DNA of 64,000 nucleotides from an archaeon (GCA_030704845.1 JAUYKZ010000009.1:124001-188000), one strand, 5' to 3'. Numbered from the stretch's first letter, positions 32,604 to 42,423 are shown. Made by a program: numbers and translations. Notes: a model not told the origin generated them from the letters alone.

Positions 32604-33140
32604 ATGTTAATAAGGGTTGGTTCAAAAAATAATGTTAAAATTGAGGCAGTTAGACAAGTTTTAAATGGTTATGATCAATTTAAAGATGGATTAGTAGAAG
32701 GGATTGATGTCGAATCCAACGTTTCTGAACAACCGTTCTCTCTTGAAGATACTGTTCTTGGAGCAATTAATAGAGCTACAAATGCCTTTGTTGATTGCGA
32801 TTATGGCGTTGGTTTAGAATCGGGAATATTTTTTACTATCGTCAAAGAAAATAGAAGATACTTTGAAAATACCGTCTGTTGTATTTACGATGGGAACAGA
32901 CACTGTTTGGGTTTTTCTCCAGCTTTTGAATTATCAACAACAATAATGAAATTAATTTTCTCTGGAATGAATTTAGAAGAAGCCACTAAAGAATTAAAAT
33001 TAACTGACAATCCTCGGGTTGGAAGAGCCGAAGGAATTATCGGAATATTGACCAAGGGAAAAGCTACCAGGATTGAGTATACTAAACCAGCAATAACAAT
33101 GGCTATGATCCAATATCAAAATCCCGAATTGTATAAATAA
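32604..33140 (+). CDS. Inosine/xanthosine triphosphatase (YjjX/DUF84)
   Basis: The 178-aa protein has the YjjX signature VGSKNNVKIEAVRQVL at the N-terminus, VSEQPFSLEDTVLGAINRA and YGVGLESGIFF. The family hydrolyses non-canonical purine nucleoside triphosphates to protect nucleic acids. It sits in a nucleic-acid maintenance operon with rnz and hjc. Confidence 0.9.
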   Translation: MLIRVGSKNNVKIEAVRQVLNGYDQFKDGLVEGIDVESNVSEQPFSLEDTVLGAINRATNAFVDCDYGVGLESGIFFTIVKENRRYFENTVCCIYDGNRHCLGFSPAFELSTTIMKLIFSGMNLEEATKELKLTDNPRVGRAEGIIGILTKGKATRIEYTKPAITMAMIQYQNPELYK

Positions 33141-33159
33141 TATTCTATCTGATTTCAAA

Positions 33160-33588
33160 ATGATTAATCGTAAAGCTAAAGGAACAAATGGAGAAAGAGA
33201 ACTTATTAAGTTTTTTAATGAGAATGAATGGTCCGCGATACGAGTAGCAGGATCTGGTTCCTCTCGGTATCCTTCTCCGGATATTTTAGCTGCTAATGCA
33301 ATTAGGAGATTAGCCATAGAATGTAAGGTAACTAAAGATCAAAAGAAATATTTTCAAAACCACGAAATTGAACAATTACAAACTTTTTCCACAAGATTTG
33401 GAGCTGAAGGATGGATTGGTGTAAAATTTGGTCGAGAAGAATGGTATTTTATCATGATTGAAGATCTTGAAGATACCGGTTCTTGCAAAGCTGTTTCCTT
33501 AGAATTGGCCAAAAGAAGAGGCCTTACCTCTATCGAATTAATTCGACATGGAGAATTGATTTCTTCCAAAGATGACCGAAACATTTAA
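33160..33588 (+). CDS. hjc: Holliday junction resolvase Hjc
   Basis: The 142-aa protein has the PD-(D/E)XK residues of Hjc in order: GTNGERELIKFF (Glu), GSSRYPSPDILA (Asp) and LAIECKVTKD (ExK). It resolves four-way junctions as a dimer. It follows the NTPase gene by 19 nt and precedes tfe. Confidence 0.93.
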   Translation: MINRKAKGTNGERELIKFFNENEWSAIRVAGSGSSRYPSPDILAANAIRRLAIECKVTKDQKKYFQNHEIEQLQTFSTRFGAEGWIGVKFGREEWYFIMIEDLEDTGSCKAVSLELAKRRGLTSIELIRHGELISSKDDRNI

Positions 33589-33632
33589 AAGCGTTGTCAC
33601 TCATAATAGATGGAAGAGGACACAGGCTAAAA

Positions 33633-34436
33633 ATGCGCTTAACGAAGATTAAAGTTGTTGAAATTCTTACATCCGTTATTGGAGAAGACGGGATTCCTCT
33701 AATTGAAGAGCTTCTTGGAAAAGAAAATGTTTCTGAATTTGATTTAGCAACAAAGACCAAGAAAGATATCAAAATCATAAGAAGAATGTTGTATCTCTTA
33801 TATAACCACAATTTGGTTTGTTTTACTAGGAAAAAGGACAAACAAAAAGGCTGGTATATTTATTATTGGACTTTGCTTCCCGAGAGTATTCGTTTTAACC
33901 ATTTTAAAATGAAACGAGATCTTCTTGAAAGATTAAAAAAACGATTAGAAGAAGAAAAGCAAGAATTATTTTTTGTCTGTCCGAATGAATGTGTAAGACT
34001 AAATTTTGATAATGCTATGAACTTTGAATTTCATTGCCCAGAATGCGGAGAATTGATTTCTCAAGATAACCAAGATGAAAAAATAACTCATTTTGAAAAA
34101 CGTATTAGCGAATTGCAGAAAGAATTTGATATACTTCAAGAACAGAGAAAAGTTCGCCGAACAGATACGAGAACTAAAAGAAAAGAAGTTGTTTCTAAAA
34201 AGAAAGTAACTGCAAGGAAAAAAAAAGAAGTGAAAAAAGCAAAAGAAAAGAAACCTGTAACAAAGGCTGTTCCTAAAAAGACTAAAGTAACTAAAAAAGA
34301 AATTAGTAAACCAAAGAATACTAAAAAAGGGTCTATTGCTAAGAAAAAAGTTGCTCGTGAAAAAGCTTCTGTAAAGAAAAAATCTGTTTCTAAAAAGGCT
34401 AAAAAAACTACAGAAAATAAATTAAAGAAAAAATAA
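33633..34436 (+). CDS. tfe: Transcription factor E alpha with Lys-rich tail
   Basis: The start is moved from TTG 33594 to the ATG at 33633, which gives the usual TFE beginning (KVVEILTSVIGEDGIPLIEELL). The TATA-like catttaaaag at about 33582 fits the short form. The protein has an N-terminal winged helix, a linker and a zinc ribbon (FVCPNECVRL ... FHCPECGELI). It helps promoter opening with TBP and TFB. The 267-aa length exceeds usual TFE (about 170-180) because about 80 extra C-terminal residues are mostly Lys, Ala, Thr, Ser and Val, resembling a histone H1 tail. Confidence 0.92.
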   Translation: MRLTKIKVVEILTSVIGEDGIPLIEELLGKENVSEFDLATKTKKDIKIIRRMLYLLYNHNLVCFTRKKDKQKGWYIYYWTLLPESIRFNHFKMKRDLLERLKKRLEEEKQELFFVCPNECVRLNFDNAMNFEFHCPECGELISQDNQDEKITHFEKRISELQKEFDILQEQRKVRRTDTRTKRKEVVSKKKVTARKKKEVKKAKEKKPVTKAVPKKTKVTKKEISKPKNTKKGSIAKKKVAREKASVKKKSVSKKAKKTTENKLKKK

Positions 34437-34440
34437 AGAA

Positions 34441-34665
34441 TTATCTTCTTCTTTTTGAAGGACGCGAAGATTTTCTTGATTTCTTGGAAATCATTTTCTC
34501 AATTTTAGTTTCTTCCTGTAACACTTTAGAAGCCATACGTTGAATATTACCTTCTACGGATGCAATTCTTCTCTCAATTACAATAAGAGTTTTTAATGAG
34601 TATACAATTGCTAAAAGAGTTCCAATAATTACTGCAAGTATTACTTGTTCGATAGATAATGCCAT
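34441..34665 (-). CDS. Small membrane protein with basic tail, 74 aa
   Basis: One N-terminal transmembrane helix (VILAVIIGTLLAIVYSL) is followed by an amphipathic coiled-coil-like stretch and a very basic C-terminus (KKSRKSSRPSKRRR). A reverse-strand TATA-like tattataaaac about 20-30 nt upstream supports the gene. It converges on tfe with 4 nt between stops. The family is not recognised. Confidence 0.55.
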   Translation of the reverse strand: MALSIEQVILAVIIGTLLAIVYSLKTLIVIERRIASVEGNIQRMASKVLQEETKIEKMISKKSRKSSRPSKRRR

Positions 34666-34752
34666 CTCTACACCTCTGTATTGGTTTTATAATACAATGG
34701 TTGTTAGTATATATAAAAGTTACGGAAGCTGGCGGATAGGATTGACAGCAAA

Positions 34753-34764
34753 TTTAGCGCTAAA
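34753..34764. promoter_or_regulatory. Palindrome next to the aIF2-beta TATA box
   Basis: TTTAGCGCTAAA is a perfect 12-bp palindrome directly before the TATA sequence gatttataaaa (34765-34775) of the gene at 34798. It overlaps the expected BRE position. Confidence 0.45.
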
Positions 34765-34797
34765 GATTTATAAAAGAAGCACGCTATTGAAGTTAAA

Positions 34798-35205
34798 ATG
34801 GATTCATACGAAGCGCTTTTGGATAAGGCTATAGAAGAACTCCCTGAACAGACAAATGAAGGAGATAGATTCAATATAGACAAAGTAATTGGACATCTTG
34901 AAGGAAGTAAAACGATTATCGTAAATCTTAAAAAAATTGCAAAAGATTTGGGAAGAGATCCTGATCATTTATTGAAATATCTTCTAAGAGAATTGGCAAC
35001 ATCCGGGAAATTTGTTCGTGATCAAGCTATATTTGCAGCAAAAGTAGCGGCTTCAATAATCAATAAAAAAATTAAAAAATATGTCAGTGAGTTTGTGACC
35101 TGTTCAGAATGTGGCAAACCAGACACTAATTTACTTGAAGAAAAAAGTGTTACTTACCTCAAATGTCAAGCTTGTGGTTCAAAAAAACCAGTGAAAACAA
35201 TTTAA
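34798..35205 (+). CDS. eif2b: Translation initiation factor 2 subunit beta
   Basis: The 135-aa protein has the aIF2-beta core (GDRFNIDKVIGHLEGSKTIIVNLKKIAKDLGRDPDHLLKYLLRELAT) and the C-terminal zinc finger VTCSECGKPDT ... LKCQACGSKKPV. It is part of the heterotrimer that brings initiator tRNA to the ribosome. Transcription appears nearly leaderless from the TATA at 34765. Confidence 0.96.
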   Translation: MDSYEALLDKAIEELPEQTNEGDRFNIDKVIGHLEGSKTIIVNLKKIAKDLGRDPDHLLKYLLRELATSGKFVRDQAIFAAKVAASIINKKIKKYVSEFVTCSECGKPDTNLLEEKSVTYLKCQACGSKKPVKTI

Positions 35206-35215
35206 ACAATTCAAA

Positions 35216-35515
35216 ATGGCGTTAATTTTTAAGGAACACCAAAGTCAACATGGTCCTCTTTATGTAGTTACTGATAAAGATCTTCTTGGGAAAGTTTTTG
35301 AGGAAGGAAAATTACAACTAGATTTGACAAAAAAGTTTTTTGATGGTGAAGAAGCAACAAAAGAAGAATTGAAAAAAAAATTAAAATACGCAAGACATGT
35401 CCATCTTACCGGTAAAGAAGCCGTAGCTCTCGGAGTGGAAATGGATTTAGTTGATCCTGAAAAGATATTATTTATTAAAAATGTGCCACATGCTGAAGTT
35501 ATAATTGATGCCTGA
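35216..35515 (+). CDS. DUF424 family protein
   Basis: The 99-aa protein matches the archaeal DUF424 pattern (GPLYVVTDKDLLGKVFEEGKLQLDL, then ARHVHLTGKEAVALGVEMDLVDPEKILFIKNVPHAEVI). The function is not established, but it is typically adjacent to aIF2-beta, as here (10-nt gap), which suggests a translation-related role. Confidence 0.88.
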   Translation: MALIFKEHQSQHGPLYVVTDKDLLGKVFEEGKLQLDLTKKFFDGEEATKEELKKKLKYARHVHLTGKEAVALGVEMDLVDPEKILFIKNVPHAEVIIDA

Positions 35516-35537
35516 AATTTAATTGCATCATGGAGTT

Positions 35538-38500
35538 TTATGACTCCATAAATGAACCCAACCCCACTTGTTTCTCTTTTTCTTTGCCAAAAATATGTTC
35601 CACGTCTGCTTTAAGCATATTGAGGGTTTGTTTAAGATACGGAGAGAAATCATATCGTTCCGCTAACATTAAAGAAGGTCCAAGATATTTTATCACAGAC
35701 CCCTCAGAGATTGTGAATATTAATTTGCCTCCGCAAGCTGAACAAATATTACTTAAAGGTGGACGACGATATTTCTCGTTACATTTGACACATCTGAATT
35801 GTTGCATGGAATATTTTCTAAGGTTTCCTTTGATATCTTTCAAGAAATGTTTTTGAATTACCAATTTAGCAACATCGTCTCGATTGACCGCCCTTACTTT
35901 TTGAGCTATTTCCATCTGGCCAATCAATTTTTCTGCCATAGAGGGCAATAATTTGTATGCAGAACATTGTACCCCCTTATTGAAATTATCAATGTGATGA
36001 GTAAAACCAAATCCTTCATACTGTTTTTCTGTACCTAATCTGTCACCGATTTGTTCAATTTTTTTATTATCTGGACCATGCTTCACTTCCCAAGGGTTTT
36101 TCATTTGAACTGCAGCTTCATAAAATTCTAAAGGATATTTCCAAACAACATCTACCCCATGTACCTGATCATCAACTTCTGAAGGATCAAGAAGGGAAGT
36201 TAAAACTAAAGGCGCATCCATGGTTGAACCACGAGAACTTGGAAGAAATTGTCTAGAGAAGTTTAATAGAGCATCCATCAACAACATAACGGCAGCTTCG
36301 TCACCATCACAATCTCGACGTAATCCTGCGTGATACATTGGACTTGTAAGAAGCCCCTGGGTTTCCGAGAAACCAATTATTCTTCCAACTAATCCCGCTG
36401 AAATGTGGGGAGCTAAACCAATAACTAACTGCCCAGCAAGATCTTCTTCTTTTTTGATATTATAAAATGGTTCCATCCCATAAAATCTTATCAATAAATC
36501 ATCAACAAATTGGGCAACCCTTGTAAGAACTTTTGGACCCGATTCATCTAACGAGTTAAATCCAGGCAAGATTACATCTTGCGGTTTAATTTCAAGAATT
36601 TGGTTATCGTTTTCTAATGGTTTTCCAGAAATGTCTTTTTGATAACCAAGCAAAATTAGTCTTTCTACGGAAGTATTGATTTCTTTGGGTTTGAAATGAG
36701 TTAAAGGTAATTCTGTTGCGTCATAACGAGTTGTTCCATCCTTATTCATATAGATATGATGTTTTGCTCTCAAGATACCTTTAGCGAGATGCTCAACTAC
36801 GTGGTTCCGATTAGAGGTGCCTCTTATCCCTTTAATTAAATCAGGAATTATCGGTTCATTTAATCGCTCCTTAGCTTTTTTTAGATAATAAGCAATGTCG
36901 ATATCCTTTGTTTTATACCCTAAAGCTTTACCATGTCGGCAAGTATCTTTTTCTAAATCACCACAAAAACGACAAAAATATTTTTGGATACAAGTGTTTG
37001 CACAATCTTCACAGGATGGATAAATTGAATCTTTAGAACATGTTGTACAAAAGAAAGACGGAAAGGTGCTGTTAATTTTTCCAGCTTCAATTGCAGCCTG
37101 GAAACTTCTTAATCTTCCACCTTCATCTCCCACCGGAAACATTACTTGTGGACTTCCAGTAAGATGTCTCATTTTAGCTTTTTCTGGACGGCCCATCCTC
37201 GCGCCAATGAATGTTCCAGCTTTATCGCGTAAATTAACTGGGCTAATTGTGTTAATAACATCAAGACCATTACTTGAAGAAATCTCTTCCGAATTGAAGG
37301 GTAATACTTTTTTATCTAACTCTTGTTGAGATGAAATCCCATAACAAAAACTTAAGATGCTAGCTTCCTTTCTTGAGAAAACAATACTTTCATTATTGAT
37401 TATTGAATGAGTAACGCCCAATCGATCTAAGATATTTTTTCCGAGAGTATGGTCTTCTGTTTTTTTATAATAAGGAAGAATTATTTTTAAAACACCTTCC
37501 TCATCACGTTTAATTTTTCCTTCTTTGAGATATTTGAAAAGATGGGCCACCTCCTTGCCAGATATCAATTTCCAGTAGAAGAGGTATTCAGAATGTAATG
37601 GGACATCTAAAAGTTTACTTAAAGATGCCGCCTCGGCCAAAGTAGGAGTATTAAACAATGGCATTTCGATTAATAATTTTAACTTTTCTAAAAGGATTTT
37701 TGTTTTCTCTGAGACCGCAAGATAATCATTATTCTCTTTTGTTTCAATAGCTCTCTCAACTTCAACCGCCCACCATTCCGGACAGTAACCGGCCGGAGCA
37801 AGATAATGGCCATTCTCCGAGAAGTCACCATAATTGAACAGAATATCTCCCAAGAATAATACTTCTTTTACTTCTTTATTGTATTGCCTAGCTACTTCTA
37901 ACGAATTTAATTGTAAAACTGAACCGTCTTGCAAACGCACAATTGGGCCTTCTATGGTGTCGCACAAAGTCACCGTAGCTCCTTTACCTGGACGTTCCAT
38001 CTTCAGTTGAGTGCCAATAGCAATAAATTTTTCTAAAACAATTAAAGTGGCCGGATGAAGTGCTGCCGAAGAAAAACCAGTAGTTCTAGTTCTTCCATAA
38101 CGTAATCGAAATCCACCTTCACCCAAAGGATGAGTTAAGATCGGTCGACCCGCAACCAGATCCATAATAAAAGTATTATTAGGTTTCACCGTTTTCTTTT
38201 CTTCAGGATTTTCTTCTTTGTTCTTGGAACCATGGGCCGCATGAATTTCTTCTTTAAGTTTAAGAAAATCACCCATCCATCCCCAATCAAGATCAAAATC
38301 TTTCCCCCATTTTGATAATCTCTTCCATAATTTGGGAGCTTTTTGACAAAGACCTTCAGCTAAAACTAACGCAACTCCACCCCTAATTAAGTTAGTTTCA
38401 ATTCGGGGAAGATCTTTATAATTTGAAACTTCAAAACGTTCAGTAGGATCACCATCAACTTCGATAGGGATATGGGACACCATAAATTTGATTTCTTCAT

Positions 38501-39137
38501 CAGAAGGATTGTATTGTAAATTGGTAACTCGATCATGATAATCTCGAACTTCTGTCGCATATCTACTTATTTCAGATTCATCCGGATCATATGGAGCATA
38601 ACCCATTTTTACCCGAACGTAATCAGCCAAGATTACCGACGTTGAAGCCGCTGTTCCTCCAGCTCCCCTTATCGGCCCCGCATATTGAACTGCAAAATAT
38701 TCTTTCCCATCTTTTCTTTTTTTGATTTTTAATCCAGTAAAACCTTCAAGAGGAGCTGAAACAATTCCTAAAGTAAGGTACGCAAAACCTACCCGAATTC
38801 CCACTTCCATTGCTTCTTTCTTATCCACAAAAGTACAGAACTTTTCTTTAGCTACTTCTTCAGCAACTTTAAACGCTACTCTCCAATCCAATTGCCCATA
38901 TTCTTTTTCTAATTCAGCAATACGTTCCGTAACATTTGTTTCAGCAATTTGAGGTGATACCACTGAAACTAAACCAACTACCCTCTCCGCCATGTTTTTG
39001 GCTAAAGGAATTGAAGGTATTTTTTCCGGATCTAGACCCTTCGCTCTAGCTATCTTAGCAATGTCATAACTTCGTTTAATTTCACCTTCAATAATATCAA
39101 AATATTTTCTGATTTCCGGGGAACAAACAATACTCAT
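35538..39137 (-). CDS. polC: DNA polymerase D large subunit DP2
   Basis: The 1199-aa protein is the catalytic subunit of the archaeal replicase PolD. The double-psi barrel active site appears as HAGLRRDCDGDEAAVMLLMD with the catalytic aspartates. Zinc-binding segments are visible at FFCTTCSKDSIYPSCEDC, CRFCGDLEKDTCRHG and FRCVKCNEKYRRPPLSNICSACGG. The N-terminal half contains GPIRGAGGTAAS and RYGRTRTTGFSSAALHPAT. The length is normal, so no intein is inserted. It follows DP1 by about 40 nt and probably shares its transcript. Confidence 0.97.
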   Translation of the reverse strand: MSIVCSPEIRKYFDIIEGEIKRSYDIAKIARAKGLDPEKIPSIPLAKNMAERVVGLVSVVSPQIAETNVTERIAELEKEYGQLDWRVAFKVAEEVAKEKFCTFVDKKEAMEVGIRVGFAYLTLGIVSAPLEGFTGLKIKKRKDGKEYFAVQYAGPIRGAGGTAASTSVILADYVRVKMGYAPYDPDESEISRYATEVRDYHDRVTNLQYNPSDEEIKFMVSHIPIEVDGDPTERFEVSNYKDLPRIETNLIRGGVALVLAEGLCQKAPKLWKRLSKWGKDFDLDWGWMGDFLKLKEEIHAAHGSKNKEENPEEKKTVKPNNTFIMDLVAGRPILTHPLGEGGFRLRYGRTRTTGFSSAALHPATLIVLEKFIAIGTQLKMERPGKGATVTLCDTIEGPIVRLQDGSVLQLNSLEVARQYNKEVKEVLFLGDILFNYGDFSENGHYLAPAGYCPEWWAVEVERAIETKENNDYLAVSEKTKILLEKLKLLIEMPLFNTPTLAEAASLSKLLDVPLHSEYLFYWKLISGKEVAHLFKYLKEGKIKRDEEGVLKIILPYYKKTEDHTLGKNILDRLGVTHSIINNESIVFSRKEASILSFCYGISSQQELDKKVLPFNSEEISSSNGLDVINTISPVNLRDKAGTFIGARMGRPEKAKMRHLTGSPQVMFPVGDEGGRLRSFQAAIEAGKINSTFPSFFCTTCSKDSIYPSCEDCANTCIQKYFCRFCGDLEKDTCRHGKALGYKTKDIDIAYYLKKAKERLNEPIIPDLIKGIRGTSNRNHVVEHLAKGILRAKHHIYMNKDGTTRYDATELPLTHFKPKEINTSVERLILLGYQKDISGKPLENDNQILEIKPQDVILPGFNSLDESGPKVLTRVAQFVDDLLIRFYGMEPFYNIKKEEDLAGQLVIGLAPHISAGLVGRIIGFSETQGLLTSPMYHAGLRRDCDGDEAAVMLLMDALLNFSRQFLPSSRGSTMDAPLVLTSLLDPSEVDDQVHGVDVVWKYPLEFYEAAVQMKNPWEVKHGPDNKKIEQIGDRLGTEKQYEGFGFTHHIDNFNKGVQCSAYKLLPSMAEKLIGQMEIAQKVRAVNRDDVAKLVIQKHFLKDIKGNLRKYSMQQFRCVKCNEKYRRPPLSNICSACGGKLIFTISEGSVIKYLGPSLMLAERYDFSPYLKQTLNMLKADVEHIFGKEKEKQVGLGSFMES

Positions 39138-39179
39138 ATCTTAAACTACCCTCCTATTTACCAAATTTAATTTGATTTT

Positions 39180-40916
39180 TTAACGAAACCGTAATACTTT
39201 TACTTCCCGTGTCCTTAGATTTACTAACGGAACTCTTCCGGGTTCAGGCTCATGACCTAATTTTTCTTGAAAGCCAGTTTTATCTTGCCAACAACTTCCA
39301 CTAATCATCGTTACACCTTTATAATTAGCAACACTGCAATAATGAATATGACCCGTGATGAAAAAGTCGGGAACTTTTTTTATTAACAAAGGATCTTCTT
39401 CGTGTGATGGAAAATAAGGGGTAGATGTGAAAGATGGAGCAAGATGTCTTCGTTTAAGAAGAAATTTCATAATTAAATCTGAACGTTTATATCCGCCTGA
39501 AGTTCGAATTGAACTAACATGAGCAACATAATAATCAAAACTATACCCGTGATACATTAAAACATTGAAACCACCAAAAGTGTTTGTTTTGCCGATATTG
39601 ATTAAAGAAGGGTTAGTTACTAATTCCACATTAGGTAAATCAAATAACCCCGGTGAAAATTCTGGGTAAAAAGCTGATTGAGGTTCAGCTAAATGAACTG
39701 CATCATGATTCCCAGGACACATAATTATTTTTTTATCTAAAGGTATTTGAGAAATCAATCGAGTGAATTCCACATATTGTTCACGAATGTCTTTGATAGC
39801 TAATTCTTCTTCTTGAGAAGGATAAATCCCAACCCCGTCAACAAGATCACCAGCAATAAAAATGTATTTGACTTTGTTTGCAATACTGCGTTGATTATCA
39901 TTGCCCGTTTCTCCCCTTAACCATTTAAGAAATTTCTCAAATTCTTCTTTAAGAAATAATTTAGAACCAACATGAATATCTGATAAGAAAATAGCATATT
40001 CATCAGCATCGCCTTTTTTCAATTCTGAATCGCGTGGAATGTCTGGCCAAACAATATTTTCGGCAAATATTATTTTATCACCACATGTACCATTAATGCC
40101 TACTACTTCATCCACAACTAAATCTTGCGCCATCGCATAAATCTCTTTTTTAGATTGAGTGATTAATACTTTCATTCTACCAGTTGGATCTTCAATAGTC
40201 AAAATAAGATTTTTATTTTTAGTTTCACTAATATCTTCAACAATTCCAATAATTGAAATTTGTTCTTTCTCTTTCTTTCCAAGAACTCGGTTGATAGTAG
40301 TGGTGTTGTTTAATTCTTGTCTATTACGAAGAAGACTTTCTAAAAATTTGTAACGGGTGATAAAACAGTTTGTGAACCCAGTAATCAAATGCTTCTGAGG
40401 ATAATTTTTGTGCGAGATTAAAATTGTTACAGAAGAAGGAGAAGTATTAGTTAGATTCTCAGGATTGTCCGTTAAAAGGCTCGTAATCTCAATCTTAGTT
40501 TCATCTACATTAGAAGATTCTTCTTGATCCACAGAAAAACCAGAACTTAATTTGACCCCTTCTTCGGCCAATTCTAAATCAGATTCTAAACTAACTACTT
40601 CTTGATCTTGATTAAAGGAATCCGATCGAAGATTTAAAGTAACTTGCCTAAATCCTTGCAATTGAGTTTGATATAAATCTTCATCTCGGTCTTTTTCAGA
40701 TTCTACCCGATATCGATCTAACTCGTACCAATCAACAAGTGAAGATTGTTGTTCAATAACCTCGCGGTAATCTGAATTAAGTACGATTAAATCCTCTTCA
40801 GCACTTATTTTCTCAATTAAAGTATCATCCAATTCTTGATTTAGAGAGTCCTGACTAAGGAGGATTCCTTTTTCAAACATTTCTTCTATTTTTTTTTGAT
40901 GTTTTTCTTGATCCAT
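39180..40916 (-). CDS. polB: DNA polymerase D small subunit DP1
   Basis: The 578-aa protein provides the 3'-5' proofreading exonuclease of PolD. The Mre11-like phosphoesterase motifs are complete: FLSDIHVGSKLF, IAGDLVDGVG, CPGNHDAVH, MYHGYSFDYY and ITGHIHYC. An OB fold precedes them (ISIIGIVEDISETKNKNLILTIEDPTGRMKVLI). The first 180 residues are acidic and low in complexity, probably a flexible linker region. It follows orc1/cdc6 by 26 nt in one replication operon. Confidence 0.96.
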   Translation of the reverse strand: MDQEKHQKKIEEMFEKGILLSQDSLNQELDDTLIEKISAEEDLIVLNSDYREVIEQQSSLVDWYELDRYRVESEKDRDEDLYQTQLQGFRQVTLNLRSDSFNQDQEVVSLESDLELAEEGVKLSSGFSVDQEESSNVDETKIEITSLLTDNPENLTNTSPSSVTILISHKNYPQKHLITGFTNCFITRYKFLESLLRNRQELNNTTTINRVLGKKEKEQISIIGIVEDISETKNKNLILTIEDPTGRMKVLITQSKKEIYAMAQDLVVDEVVGINGTCGDKIIFAENIVWPDIPRDSELKKGDADEYAIFLSDIHVGSKLFLKEEFEKFLKWLRGETGNDNQRSIANKVKYIFIAGDLVDGVGIYPSQEEELAIKDIREQYVEFTRLISQIPLDKKIIMCPGNHDAVHLAEPQSAFYPEFSPGLFDLPNVELVTNPSLINIGKTNTFGGFNVLMYHGYSFDYYVAHVSSIRTSGGYKRSDLIMKFLLKRRHLAPSFTSTPYFPSHEEDPLLIKKVPDFFITGHIHYCSVANYKGVTMISGSCWQDKTGFQEKLGHEPEPGRVPLVNLRTREVKVLRFR

Positions 40917-40942
40917 GTTTTCAAAAATAATTTAAAGAGGTT

Positions 40943-42142
40943 TTAATCCAGATGGATTGATTTTTCTAATATTTCTTTAAGTTTTAAGGTAATATTTTCA
41001 TCTAAAGGCATGGAAACTTCCCTAGTACGCCCGTATCTTCCTTTAGACACAATTTCTGCATTAATGAAACCCAACATATCAAATTCAGCAAGAATGTCAG
41101 ATATCCTTCTTTGAGTAAGAACATTAAATTTGCATTTATTGCAGATTGTAGTATAAATTTCATAAATTTCCCCAGTAAAGAATTTTTTCTTTTGGGGTGA
41201 AATTAATAAAATAGCATATAATACTGCTTGAAATTGTTTAGGTTGACTTATTGCAGCATTGATTATTTTGTCCGCTTCAACTTTTCTCTCGGCTTCGTCC
41301 AAGTGACTTATCTCCACAAATAAACTGCCACTTCTTTCGGCAACTTCACCAGAAACACGAAGAAGATCAATGGCTCTTCTGACATCACCATGTTCTCGAG
41401 CAGCATAAGCAGCGCACTTTTCTATTACCCCGGGCTTCACAGAACCATCTTTAAAGGCTTCAATTGACCGCTTACGCAAGATATCTTGTATTTGTAAAGC
41501 ATTATACGGCGGAAAGATTATTTCTTCTTCAGATAGACTACTTTTCACCCTCGGATCAAGATTTTCAGAAAAAACAAGACTATTAGAAATGCCTATTAAA
41601 CATATTTGAGATTTTTTAAGTTCAGCATTAACTCGAGTAAGATTATAAAAGATTTCATCGCCTATTTTTTTAGTTAATTGATCAATCTCGTCTAAAATTA
41701 ATATAACTGTTCCTTCTTGGGCATCAAGTAATTCATAAAATATATTATAAACTTCATCAGTAGGAAGACCTGTTGGAGGGACTTCCTTCCCAAATTCTTT
41801 GATTAATTGAGCAATTAATCTGTATTCCGTATCCGCTACTTTTTTTAATTTGCAATTGATATAAACTGTTTTCAGATAAATCTGGTTATTTTTGGCTATT
41901 TCATTCATTGAAGATACGATATGTTTGACAGATAATGTTTTACCGGTGCCAGTTTTTCCGTATATAAACACATTAGATGGCTTCTCTTTCCTTAAAGCTG
42001 GAGCGAGAATGTTCGCTAATTCTTGTATCTGCTCTTCTCGATAAAGAATCTGATCTGGTTTATAACTAGACGACAATACAGCTCTGCTTACAAAGAAAGT
42101 TTCTTTTTTTAAGAAATTTTCAAAAAAATTATTTATCTTCAT
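40943..42142 (-). CDS. orc1: Origin recognition/initiator protein Orc1/Cdc6
   Basis: The 399-aa AAA+ initiator has Walker A YGKTGTGKTLSVKH (about 62-75), Walker B VILILDEIDQL, sensor 1 GISNSL and sensor 2 ARE-HGDVRRAIDLL. A C-terminal winged helix ends with QRRISDILAEFDMLGFI. It binds origin recognition boxes and loads MCM. It starts 10 nt before the first origin-box-like sequence, the usual initiator-next-to-origin layout. Confidence 0.97.
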   Translation of the reverse strand: MKINNFFENFLKKETFFVSRAVLSSSYKPDQILYREEQIQELANILAPALRKEKPSNVFIYGKTGTGKTLSVKHIVSSMNEIAKNNQIYLKTVYINCKLKKVADTEYRLIAQLIKEFGKEVPPTGLPTDEVYNIFYELLDAQEGTVILILDEIDQLTKKIGDEIFYNLTRVNAELKKSQICLIGISNSLVFSENLDPRVKSSLSEEEIIFPPYNALQIQDILRKRSIEAFKDGSVKPGVIEKCAAYAAREHGDVRRAIDLLRVSGEVAERSGSLFVEISHLDEAERKVEADKIINAAISQPKQFQAVLYAILLISPQKKKFFTGEIYEIYTTICNKCKFNVLTQRRISDILAEFDMLGFINAEIVSKGRYGRTREVSMPLDENITLKLKEILEKSIHLD

Positions 42143-42152
42143 TACAGCCAGA

Positions 42153-42172
42153 CCCCCCTATTTCTGATGGAA
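42153..42172 (-). other. Origin recognition box 1
   Basis: The reverse strand reads TTCCATCAGAAATAGGGGGG, the best match to the ORB pattern including the terminal G-run. It stands 10 nt before orc1/cdc6. Confidence 0.75.
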
Positions 42173-42264
42173 ATGTAAACATTTTCGTTTGAAAAACATT
42201 CGGTGTGCGTTTTATAAACACTCTCAGCATCCAATATCCGTATCATTTGATATATGTTAAAGAC

Positions 42265-42283
42265 ACCTTAATTGCTGATGGAA
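42265..42283 (-). other. Origin recognition box 2 (weak)
   Basis: The reverse strand reads TTCCATCAGCAATTAAGG: the first eight bases equal box 1, but the G-run is reduced. Confidence 0.45.
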
Positions 42284-42339
42284 GCAGTTATAAATACTTA
42301 TCGTCGAATTGAAAAGTGGTAACAACTTTTTTTCTCCAC

Positions 42340-42423
42340 TTTATTATTATTATTATTTATAGATAATTATTATATATATATATTTTCTATATAGTAAATT
42401 ATTATTATTATTATTATTAAAAA
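42340..42423. other. DNA unwinding element
   Basis: About 84 bp of almost pure A/T made of repeated tta triplets and tatatatata, lying between the inverted origin boxes. It is the likely site of first melting. Confidence 0.7.

Noticed and set aside
35538-39137. Intein in DP2
   Set aside because: The protein is of normal length and shows no intein splicing-block motifs.
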